Assembly: GCA_041738395.1 (NCBI GenBank)
Contig: JBGSPW010000050.1
Coordinates: 52,670 to 116,669 of the forward strand
Length of the DNA stretch: 64,000 nt
From: Fen-1058 sp041738395
GTDB taxonomy: Bacteria; Chloroflexota; Anaerolineae; Fen-1058
Reading direction: 5' to 3'
The notes beneath the pieces are model-generated. The model was not told the DNA's origin. It ran no database searches and saw only the letters and a program-made list of their open reading frames with translations. The translations under genes and the position numbers were made by a program. Shown piece after piece: positions 31,049 to 39,896 of the stretch; position 1 is the first letter of the stretch; every line of letters begins with the position of its first letter.

Positions 31049-34027
31049 ATGACACAAGAATTTATCTCCGTCCGTGGGGCGCGCACCCACAACCTGAAGA
31101 ACATCAGCGTGGATATTCCACGCAACAAAATGGTCGTCATCACCGGCCTCAGCGGCAGCGGCAAATCGTCGCTGGCCTTCGACACGATCTTCGCCGAGGG
31201 GCAGCGCCGCTACGTCGAATCGCTCAGCGCCTACGCCCGGCAGTTCCTCGGCCAGATGGAGAAGCCCGACGTCGACCAGATCGAAGGGCTGAGTCCGGCC
31301 GTCTCGATCGATCAGCGCGGGGCCAGCAGCAACCCCCGCTCGACCGTAGGCACGACGACGGAAGTCTACGACTACCTGCGCTTGCTCTACGCGCGCGTCG
31401 GCATCCCGCACTGTCCCGTCTGCGGGCGCGAAGTACAAATGCAATCCGCCGATCAGATCGTCGACGCCGTCGCGGCTATGCCCGAAGGCCGCCGCATTCA
31501 AATCCTGGCGCCGCTGATTAAGGATCGCAAGGGCCATCATCAACAGGTCTTCGAGGACATCCGCAAAGCGGGTTACGTGCGCGTGCGCGTCGATGGCACC
31601 CTGCAGGACGTCAACGACACGATCGAACTCGACCGCTACAAGAATCACACCATCGAAGCGGTGGTCGATCGGTTGATCATCAAACCGGAACTGGAACGCA
31701 GCCGCCTGGCCGACTCGATCGAAACGGCGCTGCGCCTGGGCGATGGCGTGGTGATCGTCAACGACGTCACCGACAAAGAACCGATCGACCACATTTACAG
31801 CGAACGGTTTGCCTGCGCCTACGACGGCACCAGCCTGCCCGAAATCGAGCCGCGTACCTTTTCGTTCAACACGCCCCACGGCGCGTGTGAAGAGTGCCAG
31901 GGTCTGGGCAACAAATTGCAGATCGATCCCGAACTGATCGTGCCCAACCCCGATCGATCACTCAACCGCAGCGCCATCGCCGCGATGGAATGGAACGCCG
32001 AGGGCCGCTCCAACGGCGACGACACCTATTACGTGCAGCTGCTCAAAGCCACCTGCGATCATTACGAGATCGATATGGATGCGCCGTGGAAGACGTTGAA
32101 TGACGCGCAGCGCGAGATCGTTTTGTACGGCAGCGGCGACGAGAAGATTCCGGTGAAGTACCAGAATCGCCTCGGCGATCAGCGCATCTATCAGACCACC
32201 TTCGAAGGTATCATCAACAATCTGCGCCGCCGCTACCTGGAAACCACCAGCGATTACATCCGCAGCAAGATCGAAGGTTACATGGCGCAAGTGCCCTGCC
32301 CCGCCTGCCACGGCAAGCGCCTTAAGCCGGCGGCGTTAGCGGTAACCGTCGGCGGGCGCGGCATTCAAGAGATCACGTCGATGCCGGTGATGCATGCGCT
32401 GGAGTGGGTGAAGTCGCTCAAAGGCGAGAAGCGTCCCGAGCGGAATGGCGGGCGTGTTTCGACTTCACTGCGTTCCGCTCAACATGCGCCCGCCATGGAG
32501 TCGAAGGACGCACTGCCCGAAGACGCGCGCAATGTCGCCTTAACCCCGCGCCAGATGACGATTGCCAAACAGATCGTCAAAGAGATCTCGGCGCGTTTGC
32601 AGTTCATGGTCGATGTGGGCCTGGACTATCTCACACTCGATCGGGCTACCGCCAGCTTATCGGGCGGCGAAGCCCAGCGCATTCGTCTCGCCACGCAGAT
32701 CGGATCGAGATTGACCGGCGTGTTGTACGTGCTCGACGAGCCCAGCATCGGCCTGCACCCGCGCGATCAGGCACGCTTGATCAAGACGCTGCAATCGATG
32801 CGCGATCTGGGCAACACGGTGCTGGTGGTGGAGCACGACGAAGACACGATGGAAGCCAGCGACTGGATCGTCGATCTAGGTCCCGGCGCGGGCGAACACG
32901 GCGGGCGCATCATCTTCGAAGGCACGTACGACGACATCCTCAAAGATAAAACGTCGTTGACGGGCGGTTACCTATCGGGCCGGTTGAGAATCGAAGTGCC
33001 GAAGGAGCGCCGTAAAGGCAACGGTCAGTTCCTCATCGTGCGCGGCGCGAAAGAGAACAACCTCAAGAATATTGATGTCGAAATTCCGCTGGGCATGATG
33101 GTGTGCGTGACGGGTGTCAGCGGCTCGGGCAAATCGACGCTGATCGTGGAGACGCTCTACAAACGCCTCGCGCAGATGCTGCACGGCGCGCACGAGAAGG
33201 CGGGCAGCAGCGCCGGACTGGAAGGCGTGCAGCACATCGACAAGATCATCAACATCGATCAGACCCCGATCGGGCGCACGCCTCGATCGAACCCGGCGAC
33301 CTACGTCGGCTTCTTCAACGACATCCGCGATCTGTTTTCCGAACTGCCCGAATCGAAAGTGCGCGGCTATCTGCCGGGGCGTTTCTCGTTCAACGTGAAG
33401 GGCGGACGGTGCGAAGCGTGCGAGGGTCAGGGCGAGATTCAGATCGAGATGCAGTTCATGGCGGACATGTACGTGCTGTGCGATGTGTGCCACGGCGCGC
33501 GCTACAATCGCGAGACGCTGCAGATTCGCTACAAGGACAAGAACATCGCCGAAGTGCTGAACATGACCGTAAGTGAAGGGCTGGAGTTCTTTGAGGCTAT
33601 TCCACCGCTCCAGCGCCGATTGAAGACGCTGGAGGATGTGGGTCTGGGTTACATCCGCTTGGGGCAGCCCGCCCCCACGCTGTCTGGCGGCGAGGCGCAG
33701 CGTGTGAAGTTGAGCAAGGAACTGAGCAAGCGCGCCACCGATCACACGTTGTACATTCTCGATGAACCCTCGGTGGGTCTGCATGCCGCCGACGTGCATA
33801 AGCTGGTCGAGGTGTTGAACCGCCTCGTCGATCAGGGCAACACCGTCTTGATCATCGAGCATCATCCCGACATCATCAAGGTGGCCGACTGGCTAATCGA
33901 TCTGGGTCCCGACGGCGGCGAGCGCGGCGGCACGCTGGTGGCGCAGGGCACGCCGGAGCAGATCGCCGCGAACAAGCAGTCGTACACGGGGCACTTTCTC
34001 AAGAAGCATCTACAGGCGAAGCGGTAA
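31049..34027 (+). CDS. uvrA: Excinuclease ABC subunit A
   Basis: A 992-residue UvrA. First ATPase: Walker A GLSGSGKSSLAFDTIFAEG (near residue 33), signature LSGGEAQRIRLATQIGS, Walker B LYVLDEPSIGLHPRD. Second ATPase: GVSGSGKSTLIVETLYK, LSGGEAQRVKLSKELS, LYILDEPSVGL. Zinc modules CPVCGREVQM, CPACHGKRL and CEACEGQGEI are present. An extra segment of about 30 residues (roughly 461-490, GGRVSTSLRSAQHAPAMESK) lies just before the conserved LTPRQMTIAKQIVKEI helix; its DNA is a family-B-related palindrome (32438-32496). UvrA finds bulky DNA damage in nucleotide excision repair. Confidence 0.97.
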   Translation: MTQEFISVRGARTHNLKNISVDIPRNKMVVITGLSGSGKSSLAFDTIFAEGQRRYVESLSAYARQFLGQMEKPDVDQIEGLSPAVSIDQRGASSNPRSTVGTTTEVYDYLRLLYARVGIPHCPVCGREVQMQSADQIVDAVAAMPEGRRIQILAPLIKDRKGHHQQVFEDIRKAGYVRVRVDGTLQDVNDTIELDRYKNHTIEAVVDRLIIKPELERSRLADSIETALRLGDGVVIVNDVTDKEPIDHIYSERFACAYDGTSLPEIEPRTFSFNTPHGACEECQGLGNKLQIDPELIVPNPDRSLNRSAIAAMEWNAEGRSNGDDTYYVQLLKATCDHYEIDMDAPWKTLNDAQREIVLYGSGDEKIPVKYQNRLGDQRIYQTTFEGIINNLRRRYLETTSDYIRSKIEGYMAQVPCPACHGKRLKPAALAVTVGGRGIQEITSMPVMHALEWVKSLKGEKRPERNGGRVSTSLRSAQHAPAMESKDALPEDARNVALTPRQMTIAKQIVKEISARLQFMVDVGLDYLTLDRATASLSGGEAQRIRLATQIGSRLTGVLYVLDEPSIGLHPRDQARLIKTLQSMRDLGNTVLVVEHDEDTMEASDWIVDLGPGAGEHGGRIIFEGTYDDILKDKTSLTGGYLSGRLRIEVPKERRKGNGQFLIVRGAKENNLKNIDVEIPLGMMVCVTGVSGSGKSTLIVETLYKRLAQMLHGAHEKAGSSAGLEGVQHIDKIINIDQTPIGRTPRSNPATYVGFFNDIRDLFSELPESKVRGYLPGRFSFNVKGGRCEACEGQGEIQIEMQFMADMYVLCDVCHGARYNRETLQIRYKDKNIAEVLNMTVSEGLEFFEAIPPLQRRLKTLEDVGLGYIRLGQPAPTLSGGEAQRVKLSKELSKRATDHTLYILDEPSVGLHAADVHKLVEVLNRLVDQGNTVLIIEHHPDIIKVADWLIDLGPDGGERGGTLVAQGTPEQIAANKQSYTGHFLKKHLQAKR
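32438..32496. repeat. Palindromic element inserted in frame in uvrA
   Basis: GAGCGGAA (32438-32445) is inverted as TTCCGCTC (32473-32480), and ATGGCGGGCG (32445-32454) as CGCCCGCCAT (32487-32496). TTCGACTTCA inside it is shared with the insert in queG. The frame is kept throughout. Confidence 0.6.
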
Positions 34028-34038
34028 ACGATCAGGCG

Positions 34039-34145
34039 GTCATTCCCGCATGTGGTAAGCGGGAATCCAGAGGCGTGAGCGGTGAATCTGGATGGATGCC
34101 CGATAAAAGCACGGGAGCACTGCACCGCATGTGTTCGGGCATGAC
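34039..34145. repeat. Family C element (GTCATTCCCGC ... CGGGCATGAC)
   Basis: Two stacked inverted repeats, GTCATTCCCGC/GCGGGAATCC and GGATGCCCG/CGGGCATGAC, followed by GGCTGAGCAG. Copies at 38243-38415 and 43426-43548. This one lacks the nested GC-rich insert between CCCGC and GCGGG. Confidence 0.7.
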
Positions 34146-34205
34146 GGCTGAGCAGAGACAAAATGTGACGATCATCCCGTTTACTCCGTTACATTTGATG
34201 CACCC

Positions 34206-34240
34206 TTGATTTGCAGTTTCGGGTTACTATAGAGTAGAAT
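34206..34240 (+). promoter_or_regulatory. Promoter for the glutamate dehydrogenase leader
   Basis: TTGATT (34206-34211) with TATAGA (34228-34233) at 16-base spacing, or TTGCAG (34211-34216) with TAGAAT (34235-34240) at 18. Either gives a start near 34240, just upstream of the folded leader. Confidence 0.45.
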
Positions 34241-34259
34241 CATATCCAATCCCGATTGA

Positions 34260-34389
34260 CTTGGAGCGACCCTTGAGCTGCCTGTGCCATAGGCTGATTG
34301 CAGCCCGGATGATAAGCGTGGCTAGCCGCGAAGGGAATAACTATACCTACTGAAAGCCAAGCGACCTGAGAACACTCAGGTCGCTTTTT
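34260..34389 (+). ncRNA. Structured leader RNA with intrinsic terminator upstream of glutamate dehydrogenase
   Basis: CTTGG (34260-34264) pairs with CCAAG (34357-34361), and CCCTT (34270-34274) with AAGGG (34331-34335), enclosing two hairpins: GCTGC...GCAGC (34277-34304) and CGTGG-CTAG-CCGCG (34317-34330). This three-way layout is followed by a perfect terminator (34361-34389). GCGACC at 34266-34271 repeats the terminator's 5' arm and could capture its 3' arm, giving a competing fold. The build is that of a riboswitch or attenuator; I do not recognise the class. Confidence 0.6.
34361..34389 (+). terminator. Rho-independent terminator in the leader of glutamate dehydrogenase
   Basis: GCGACCTGAG (34361-34370), loop AACA, CTCAGGTCGC (34375-34384), then TTTTT. 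It is a perfect 10-bp stem, 48 bases before the gene start, so it must be read through or prevented for expression from the upstream promoter. Confidence 0.88.
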
Positions 34390-34436
34390 GTTGCTCTACC
34401 CGACAAACCCAAAACCACACCCAGGAGAATGATCAC

Positions 34437-35723
34437 ATGTCCGAAACACAAAATCCGTTTGAGACCGCACAGGCGCAATTCGACAAAGGCGCCGACCTGT
34501 TGGGTCTGCCCGACGACGTGCGGCAGATGTTGCGCTGGCCGCTGCGCGAATTCCACTTCCGCATCCCGGTCAAGATGGATGATGGCAGCACCCGCGTCTT
34601 CACCGGCTTCCGCGTGCAGCACAACGATGCGCGCGGCCCCAACAAAGGCGGCATCCGCTTCCACCCCAACGAAACGATCGATACCGTGCGCGCGTTGGCC
34701 ACGTGGATGACGTGGAAATGCGCCGTGGCCGACATTCCGCTGGGCGGCAGCAAAGGCGGCGTCATCGTCAATCCCTCGACTCTCTCGGTCACAGAAAAAG
34801 AACGGCTGTGCCGCGGTTGGGTCAATCAGATGTGGAGGAACATCGGCCCGCGCATGGATGTGCCCGCGCCCGATGTCGGCACGACCCCGCAGATGATGGC
34901 GTGGATGATGGACGAGTACAGCAAGCTCGTCGGCAATTACACCCCCGGCGTCTTCACTGGCAAGCCGGTGGCGATGGGCGGCTCGCTGGGGCGCACCGAG
35001 GCCACCGGCTACGGTGTCATCTACACCGTGCGCGAAGCGATGAAGCATCTGGGGATCGATTCGAAGCAAAGCATCGCGGCGATTCAAGGCTTTGGCAATG
35101 TGGCGCAATACGCGGCCATCGGCTTCAAAGAAATGCTGGGCGGCAAGGTGGCGTGCGTGTCCTGCTGGGACGGCGTCGATAAGAAGCCGTACACCTACTC
35201 GCATCCCGACGGCGTCGATCCGAAGTTCCTGCAATCAATCACGGATCAATACGGCACGATCGACGCCACGCGTGCCAAGACAGCCGGTTACGTGCGGGAA
35301 GATGCCATGGCGTGGATCGACAAGGAAGCCGACGTGTTGATCCCCGCTGCGCTGGAGAACATGTTGACCGCCGAGACCGCGCCCCGCATCCACCCGCGCG
35401 TGCGCCTCATCGCCGAAGGCGCCAACGGCCCCACGACACTGGAAGGCGATGCCATCATCAAGCAGCGCGGCATCTTCGTCATTCCCGACTTCCTGTGCAA
35501 TGCCGGCGGCGTGACCACGTCGTACTTTGAGTCCGTGCAGAACGACATGAACTTCTATTGGACGAAGGAAGAAGTGCTGCAGCGGCTCGATCACAAGATG
35601 ACCAAGGCCTTCCACGACGTGCTGGAGATGTCGGAAGAGCGCAAGGTCTACATGCGTGATGCGGCCTACCTCGTCGCCATCGACAAAGTCGTGCGCTCGA
35701 TGCGGCTGCGCGGCTGGGTATAA
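34437..35723 (+). CDS. gdhA: Glutamate dehydrogenase (Glu/Leu/Phe/Val dehydrogenase family)
   Basis: A 428-residue enzyme for reversible amination of 2-oxoglutarate. NKGGIRFHP (substrate site), MTWKCAVADIPLGGSKGGV with the catalytic lysine, the Rossmann loop IQGFGNVAQYAA and the C-terminal CNAGGVTTSYFESVQN block are all present. The ATG at 34437 has AGGAG 9 bases upstream. The leader with its own terminator (34260-34389) suggests control by premature termination, probably linked to nitrogen or carbon state. Cofactor preference (NAD or NADP) cannot be told reliably. Confidence 0.94.
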   Translation: MSETQNPFETAQAQFDKGADLLGLPDDVRQMLRWPLREFHFRIPVKMDDGSTRVFTGFRVQHNDARGPNKGGIRFHPNETIDTVRALATWMTWKCAVADIPLGGSKGGVIVNPSTLSVTEKERLCRGWVNQMWRNIGPRMDVPAPDVGTTPQMMAWMMDEYSKLVGNYTPGVFTGKPVAMGGSLGRTEATGYGVIYTVREAMKHLGIDSKQSIAAIQGFGNVAQYAAIGFKEMLGGKVACVSCWDGVDKKPYTYSHPDGVDPKFLQSITDQYGTIDATRAKTAGYVREDAMAWIDKEADVLIPAALENMLTAETAPRIHPRVRLIAEGANGPTTLEGDAIIKQRGIFVIPDFLCNAGGVTTSYFESVQNDMNFYWTKEEVLQRLDHKMTKAFHDVLEMSEERKVYMRDAAYLVAIDKVVRSMRLRGWV

Positions 35724-35747
35724 TCCGCGCCTCACCCCTATTAGCAT

Positions 35748-35806
35748 AGAAACCGGGTTTCTCCACCTCAAAGAAATTGAAGGCCGAATGGAGAAACCCG
35801 GTTTCT
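35748..35806. repeat. Family A inverted repeat
   Basis: AGAAACCGGGTTTCTCC (35748-35764) and GGAGAAACCCGGTTTCT (35790-35806), with a 25-base centre sharing AAATTGAAG with the copy at 20796-20858. It lies between two genes of the same direction. Confidence 0.8.
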
Positions 35807-35830
35807 GCTAGTTCATGATAAGATCAATCC

Positions 35831-38194
35831 ATGCTCGAGCCCATCGGTGAAGCCTCCAACATCGTCAACGTCTATTCGCAGCTCACGCAGTATCCCATCC
35901 TCGCGCCACTTCTCCGCGAACGGATGCGCGAGGAGTTGTTCCGCCGTGGCATCGTCCGGCCCGATCGGCTGGAAGAAGAAGTCAAAGATCGGGCCATCAT
36001 CTCGCAGAAGCGCGAGGGGCTTAACAACCCGATGTTCGAAGAGGACGAGGGGCTCTGGCTGCAGCGCACGCGCTTCATCCGCGATTATCTGACCGACTTC
36101 TATTTCGCGCACAACCTGCCCATTGAGTTGCTGCACACGCTTATTCACGACGTGGTCGGGCTGCGCACGGGCCGCGTTCCGCGCGACGAGCTGCACTTCA
36201 ACCCGGAACTGGCCCCGCTGGACATGCTGCTCAACAAAGCCCAGCAATATGAACTGCTGCCCGCGGAAGATCGCGTGCAAATTCAGCACCATATCGAAGA
36301 GATCATTGTGGTGCTGGTCCGCACCATGATCAGCGATCAACTCAACTTCGTGCGCATTGCCAAGAACTATTTCACCGCCGACGATTTCCGCGCCATCCGT
36401 TCGCGCCGCATCGGCAACGGCAAGATCGGCGGCAAGGCGGCGGGCATGCTGCTGGCCGCTAAGATTCTGGAAACCGAAGCGCCCGATCTCGCGCAGCACA
36501 TCACGGTGCCGGAATCGTACTTCATCGGCGCAGATGTGTTCTATGATTTCATCTCGCTGAACAATCTGGAATACAACCAGAAATACAAGACGGCCGACCA
36601 GATTCGCGCCGAGTATCCCCTCATCCGCGGCGAGTACGAAAAGGGGCGCTTCCCGGAAGAAGTGGCCGAGCGGCTGCGCGCCATTCTCGATCGGGCGGGC
36701 AACACCCCGTTGATTGTGCGCTCTTCCAGTTTGCTCGAAGACAACTTCGGCACCTCGTTCGCGGGCAAATACGAAAGTCACTTCTGCCCGAATCAGGGCA
36801 CGCCCAAGGAAAATCTGCGCGAACTGACCACGGCCATTCGCCAGATCTACGCCAGCGTCTACAATCCCGACGCGCTGTTCTATCGCCGCCGCATGGGCTT
36901 GCTCGACTACGACGAACGCATGGCGATTTTGTTACAGGTGGTGCAGGGCCAGTCGTATCATCGCTATTTCTTCCCGGCGCTCGCCGGCGTCGCATTGGGC
37001 CGCGCGCCCATCATCTGGAATCCGCGCCTGCGCCGCGACGAAGGATTTGTGCGCCTGGTTAACGGCCTGGGGACGCGGGCCGTCAATCGGGTGGCCGACG
37101 ATTACCCGCGCTTGATCACGTTGAGCCATCCCACCTTGCGCCCGGAAACTTCGCCGCAAGCCATTCAACACTACTCGCAGCACTACATCGATCTCATCGA
37201 TCTGGAAGCGAACGAGTTCGTCACGCGCCCGCTCAAAGAAGTGCTCACCGCCGATTACGAAGTGCTGCGCTGGATCGCGTCGATCAACGAAGACGATACG
37301 TTGATGCCGTTGATCTCGCTGGGGCGCAACGTGACCCCCGATCGGTTTGTGCTCACCTTTGATAATCTTTTGCAGCGCACCAACTTTGTGCCGCTGCTGA
37401 AGAATGCCTTGTTGACGCTCAACCAGCGCTACAATGCGCCGATCGAGATGGAGTTCGCCGCGACCATTACGCCGACGAATGCGCGTCCGAATGTGACCCT
37501 GCATCTGCTGCAGTGCCGGCCGCAAAGCAGCTTGCGCGAAGCGGCCGCGCGCCCGGTTCCGATCGATTTGCCGGCGTCCGATCGGTTGTTCATCTCCTCG
37601 CGCATGGTGCCGCAGGGCGAGGTCAGCGACGTCGAATATCTGTTCTTCGTCAAATCGCAGACCTACAGCGCCCTGCCCGCCGAACGACGCCATGAGCTGG
37701 CCCGCGTCATCGGACGGCTGAACAAGCAGCTGGAAGGCCACAAGTTCATCATGCTGGGGCCGGGCCGCTGGGGATCGTCTAACATCGATCTCGGTGTGCC
37801 GGTCAGTTACGCCGACATCTACAACTCCAGCGCGTTGATCGAGTTAGCTTATTCACAGAAAGGCATCACGCCTGAACCGTCGTACGGCACGCACTTCTTC
37901 CAGGATCTGGTGGAGTCGCAGATCTATCCGCTGGCGATCTATCCCGACGAAGCGGGCGATTTGCTGAACGAAGAGTTTTTGAACCACGCCAGGAATCAGC
38001 TAGCCGCCGTGCTGCCTGAATCCGCCGATTACGCCGACTGCCTCAAAGTGATTCACGTTCCCAGCGAGCGTCCCGGCTACACGCTGGAAATCAACATGGA
38101 TGGGGAACGCGCGCTGGCCTATTTCGACGCGGTAGTGACCAACCAGAAGAAAGAGTGGAAACTTGAGGTAAGCTCGCCGGCGGTGAGGGAATAG
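35831..38194 (+). CDS. PEP/pyruvate-binding domain protein
   Basis: A 787-residue protein. Residues about 200-400 are the ATP-grasp-like N-terminal domain of PEP synthase/PPDK: GGKAAGMLLAAKILETEAPD, then VRSSSLLEDNFGTSFAGKYE and FYRRRMGLLDYDERMAILLQ. The first 190 residues are helical and unlike PEP synthase. The C-terminal 350 residues (KFIMLGPGRWGSSNIDLGVP) occur in a large bacterial group usually annotated PEP/pyruvate-binding protein. The phosphohistidine swivel domain and TIM barrel of true PEP synthases are absent, so it is not a standard PEP synthase. Function unknown. Confidence 0.8.
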   Translation: MLEPIGEASNIVNVYSQLTQYPILAPLLRERMREELFRRGIVRPDRLEEEVKDRAIISQKREGLNNPMFEEDEGLWLQRTRFIRDYLTDFYFAHNLPIELLHTLIHDVVGLRTGRVPRDELHFNPELAPLDMLLNKAQQYELLPAEDRVQIQHHIEEIIVVLVRTMISDQLNFVRIAKNYFTADDFRAIRSRRIGNGKIGGKAAGMLLAAKILETEAPDLAQHITVPESYFIGADVFYDFISLNNLEYNQKYKTADQIRAEYPLIRGEYEKGRFPEEVAERLRAILDRAGNTPLIVRSSSLLEDNFGTSFAGKYESHFCPNQGTPKENLRELTTAIRQIYASVYNPDALFYRRRMGLLDYDERMAILLQVVQGQSYHRYFFPALAGVALGRAPIIWNPRLRRDEGFVRLVNGLGTRAVNRVADDYPRLITLSHPTLRPETSPQAIQHYSQHYIDLIDLEANEFVTRPLKEVLTADYEVLRWIASINEDDTLMPLISLGRNVTPDRFVLTFDNLLQRTNFVPLLKNALLTLNQRYNAPIEMEFAATITPTNARPNVTLHLLQCRPQSSLREAAARPVPIDLPASDRLFISSRMVPQGEVSDVEYLFFVKSQTYSALPAERRHELARVIGRLNKQLEGHKFIMLGPGRWGSSNIDLGVPVSYADIYNSSALIELAYSQKGITPEPSYGTHFFQDLVESQIYPLAIYPDEAGDLLNEEFLNHARNQLAAVLPESADYADCLKVIHVPSERPGYTLEINMDGERALAYFDAVVTNQKKEWKLEVSSPAVRE

Positions 38195-38242
38195 TTGGCT
38201 GTTAGTGGTTGGTCAATGTCAGTAAGTTAGCGAGTTGGTCAT

Positions 38243-38415
38243 GTCATTCCCGCGTGCTTCCGCCTAGCGCGTCACCGGCACAACGTGCCGGGTACGACGT
38301 GGCGGGAATCCAGCTGCCCGGCCAGCGTAATTGGCTGATAGTTACTCTGGATGCCCGACACGCCCTGTCCGCGCTTTGCGCGGGGGCGCGCATGGCGAAA
38401 GCATTCGGGCATGAC
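38243..38415. repeat. Family C element carrying two nested inserts
   Basis: GTCATTCCCGC (from 38243) and GGCGGGAATCCAG, then GGATGCCCG and CGGGCATGAC. A GC-rich palindrome (about 38259-38300) is nested in the first half, and the 36-base element (38362-38397) in the second half. The shorter copy at 34039-34145 lacks both. Confidence 0.75.
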
Positions 38416-38497
38416 GTTACACCCGGCTTAACTTACTGACATTGAGTGGTTGATTGCTATATTGCGCGCGGGCACCTTTTGCGCTTTTGATTGCTCG

Positions 38498-38549
38498 CGG
38501 CGGATGGTTACATCCGCCGTTTGGGCCGCTGGATGTGACCATCCAGCGG
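38498..38549. repeat. Two tandem hairpins
   Basis: CGGCGGATG-GTTA-CATCCGCCG (38498-38519) and CCGCTGGATG-TGAC-CATCCAGCGG (38526-38549), both perfect. They share the GGATG/CATCC core and lie between the convergent PEP-binding and queG genes, so they may act as a two-way termination or mRNA-end signal. No T-run is present. Confidence 0.65.
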
Positions 38550-38580
38550 GAGCACGTAAAACCGCAATTTGTTCCCGCGT

Positions 38581-39789
38581 TCAGTATAAACCCCATTGTG
38601 CATGTTCTGAAATGATCGGATCAGGATCACGCGCCAGAAACTGCAACGCCTCCCGCGCTTCAGCCGATCCCCAATTGCCAAGCGCCACTGCCACATTCCG
38701 CAACAAACCGCGCCGCTTTGAACGCAGCAGCGGTGTTCCAGCAAAGCGCTGCTTGAAACCATCCTCAGTGAGTTGGGCCAACTCCACTAATTTCGGCGCG
38801 ACACGATCAATATCAATCGGATACAGCGCTCGCTCTTTCGACGGTGCCGCGAAGCGCGCCGGCCACGGACACACCTCCTGGCAGATGTCGCACCCGAAGA
38901 TGTGATTGCCCAGCAGCGGTCGCAGTTCCACTTGGATCGATCCCTTCAACTCGATGGTGAGATAGGAGATGCACTTTCGCGCATCGAGGACATGCGGCGC
39001 AGGAAGCGCATTCGTCGGGCAGGCAGTGAGACAGCGCGTACACGTGCCGCAGCCCACAGGGTTCGTCATTGCGAGCGTAGTGCGCGAAGCAATCTCCTCC
39101 AGTGTCAAACGAGATTGCTTCGTCGCATCCTTCGACTTCATTCCGCTCTGGATGCTTCCTCGCAATGACGGAATTTCATCAATCTCCAGTTCAACATCCG
39201 TAATCACCTCACCCAAAAACAACCACGATCCCATCCGTGGATTGATCAAACACGTATTCTTGCCGACAAAACCCAGCCCTGCGAGCTGCGCCCAATCACG
39301 TTCCAGCACCGGGCCGGTATCGACGTAAACCTTGGTTTGAACCGCCCCCTCTTTCGAAATCGGCAATTGGATTTCGGAAGAGACCACAGGTACCGCGCTT
39401 TTTGCAGCAGTGGCTGGGGTGTGAGGCGCTTCCTCACGCACAAACCTCGCCAGTTCCTCCAGCCGCGGCGTCATCACGTCGTGATAATCCACGCCCCACG
39501 CATAGCGCGCGATGAGGCCGCGTGACGGATCGTGTTTGATGTCGTCGGGCAGATCGATCGTGTAATAGCTCAGGCCAACGATGATGACACTCTGCGCGTT
39601 GGGCAAGACCCGCCGCAGATCAGATCGCCGCTCAGGATCGCGCGCCATATAAGCCATCTCACCCTGCATGCCAGAAGCGACCCAAGCGGCATATTCTTTA
39701 GCGTGGGACGCGATGCCTGCCGGGGCAATACCGACCAGATCGAAGCCCAATTCAATGGCACGCGCCTTGATGCGTTCGGTGAGGTCCAT
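38581..39789 (-). CDS. queG: Epoxyqueuosine reductase with in-frame repeat insertion
   Basis: A 402-residue cobalamin-dependent FeS enzyme that makes queuosine from epoxyqueuosine in tRNA. Two 4Fe-4S motifs are visible, CGTCTRCLTACP and CDICQEVCPWP, and a C-terminal HEAT-like tail (RNVAVALGNWGSAEAREALQ). It is longer than usual by about 38 residues: SLRGSIQSGMKSKDATKQSR and following are encoded by a family B element (39065-39170) placed just before the first FeS motif. Frame is kept. The start at 39789 has a usual context. Confidence 0.92.
   Translation of the reverse strand: MDLTERIKARAIELGFDLVGIAPAGIASHAKEYAAWVASGMQGEMAYMARDPERRSDLRRVLPNAQSVIIVGLSYYTIDLPDDIKHDPSRGLIARYAWGVDYHDVMTPRLEELARFVREEAPHTPATAAKSAVPVVSSEIQLPISKEGAVQTKVYVDTGPVLERDWAQLAGLGFVGKNTCLINPRMGSWLFLGEVITDVELEIDEIPSLRGSIQSGMKSKDATKQSRLTLEEIASRTTLAMTNPVGCGTCTRCLTACPTNALPAPHVLDARKCISYLTIELKGSIQVELRPLLGNHIFGCDICQEVCPWPARFAAPSKERALYPIDIDRVAPKLVELAQLTEDGFKQRFAGTPLLRSKRRGLLRNVAVALGNWGSAEAREALQFLARDPDPIISEHAQWGLY
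39065..39170. repeat. Family B element inside queG
   Basis: GTCATTGCGAGCG (from 39065) and CTCGCAATGACG (to 39170) are inverted ends; inner GAAGCAATCTC and GAGATTGCTTCG form a second inverted pair. Between them lies GCATCC...GGATGC. The same parts are found between genes at 22080-22112 and 54709-54832. Confidence 0.75.
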
Positions 39790-39828
39790 GCCGGGTATTC
39801 TACACTATTCAGAAACCCGGCACGCGTG

Positions 39829-39837
39829 TGGTAAAAT
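39829..39837 (+). promoter_or_regulatory. Extended -10 promoter of miaB
   Basis: TGGTAAAAT (TGn plus TAAAAT), 60 bases before the miaB ATG. A TTACG/TTTACACATTACG word repeat fills 39859-39890 between promoter and start. Confidence 0.45.
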
Positions 39838-39896
39838 CTCTGCAGCCAGGGGCATTCCCCCATTACGCTTTACACATTACGTTTTACGGAGTTTCC

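Noticed and set aside
34260..34361. TPP riboswitch upstream of glutamate dehydrogenase
   Set aside because: The 3' part CGCGAAGGGAA resembles the end of TPP aptamers, but the conserved CUGAGA block and its stem are missing, and the gene is not thiamine-related.
35831..38194. Phosphoenolpyruvate synthase (ppsA)
   Set aside because: Only the nucleotide-binding domain is present; the phosphohistidine and PEP-binding domains are missing.
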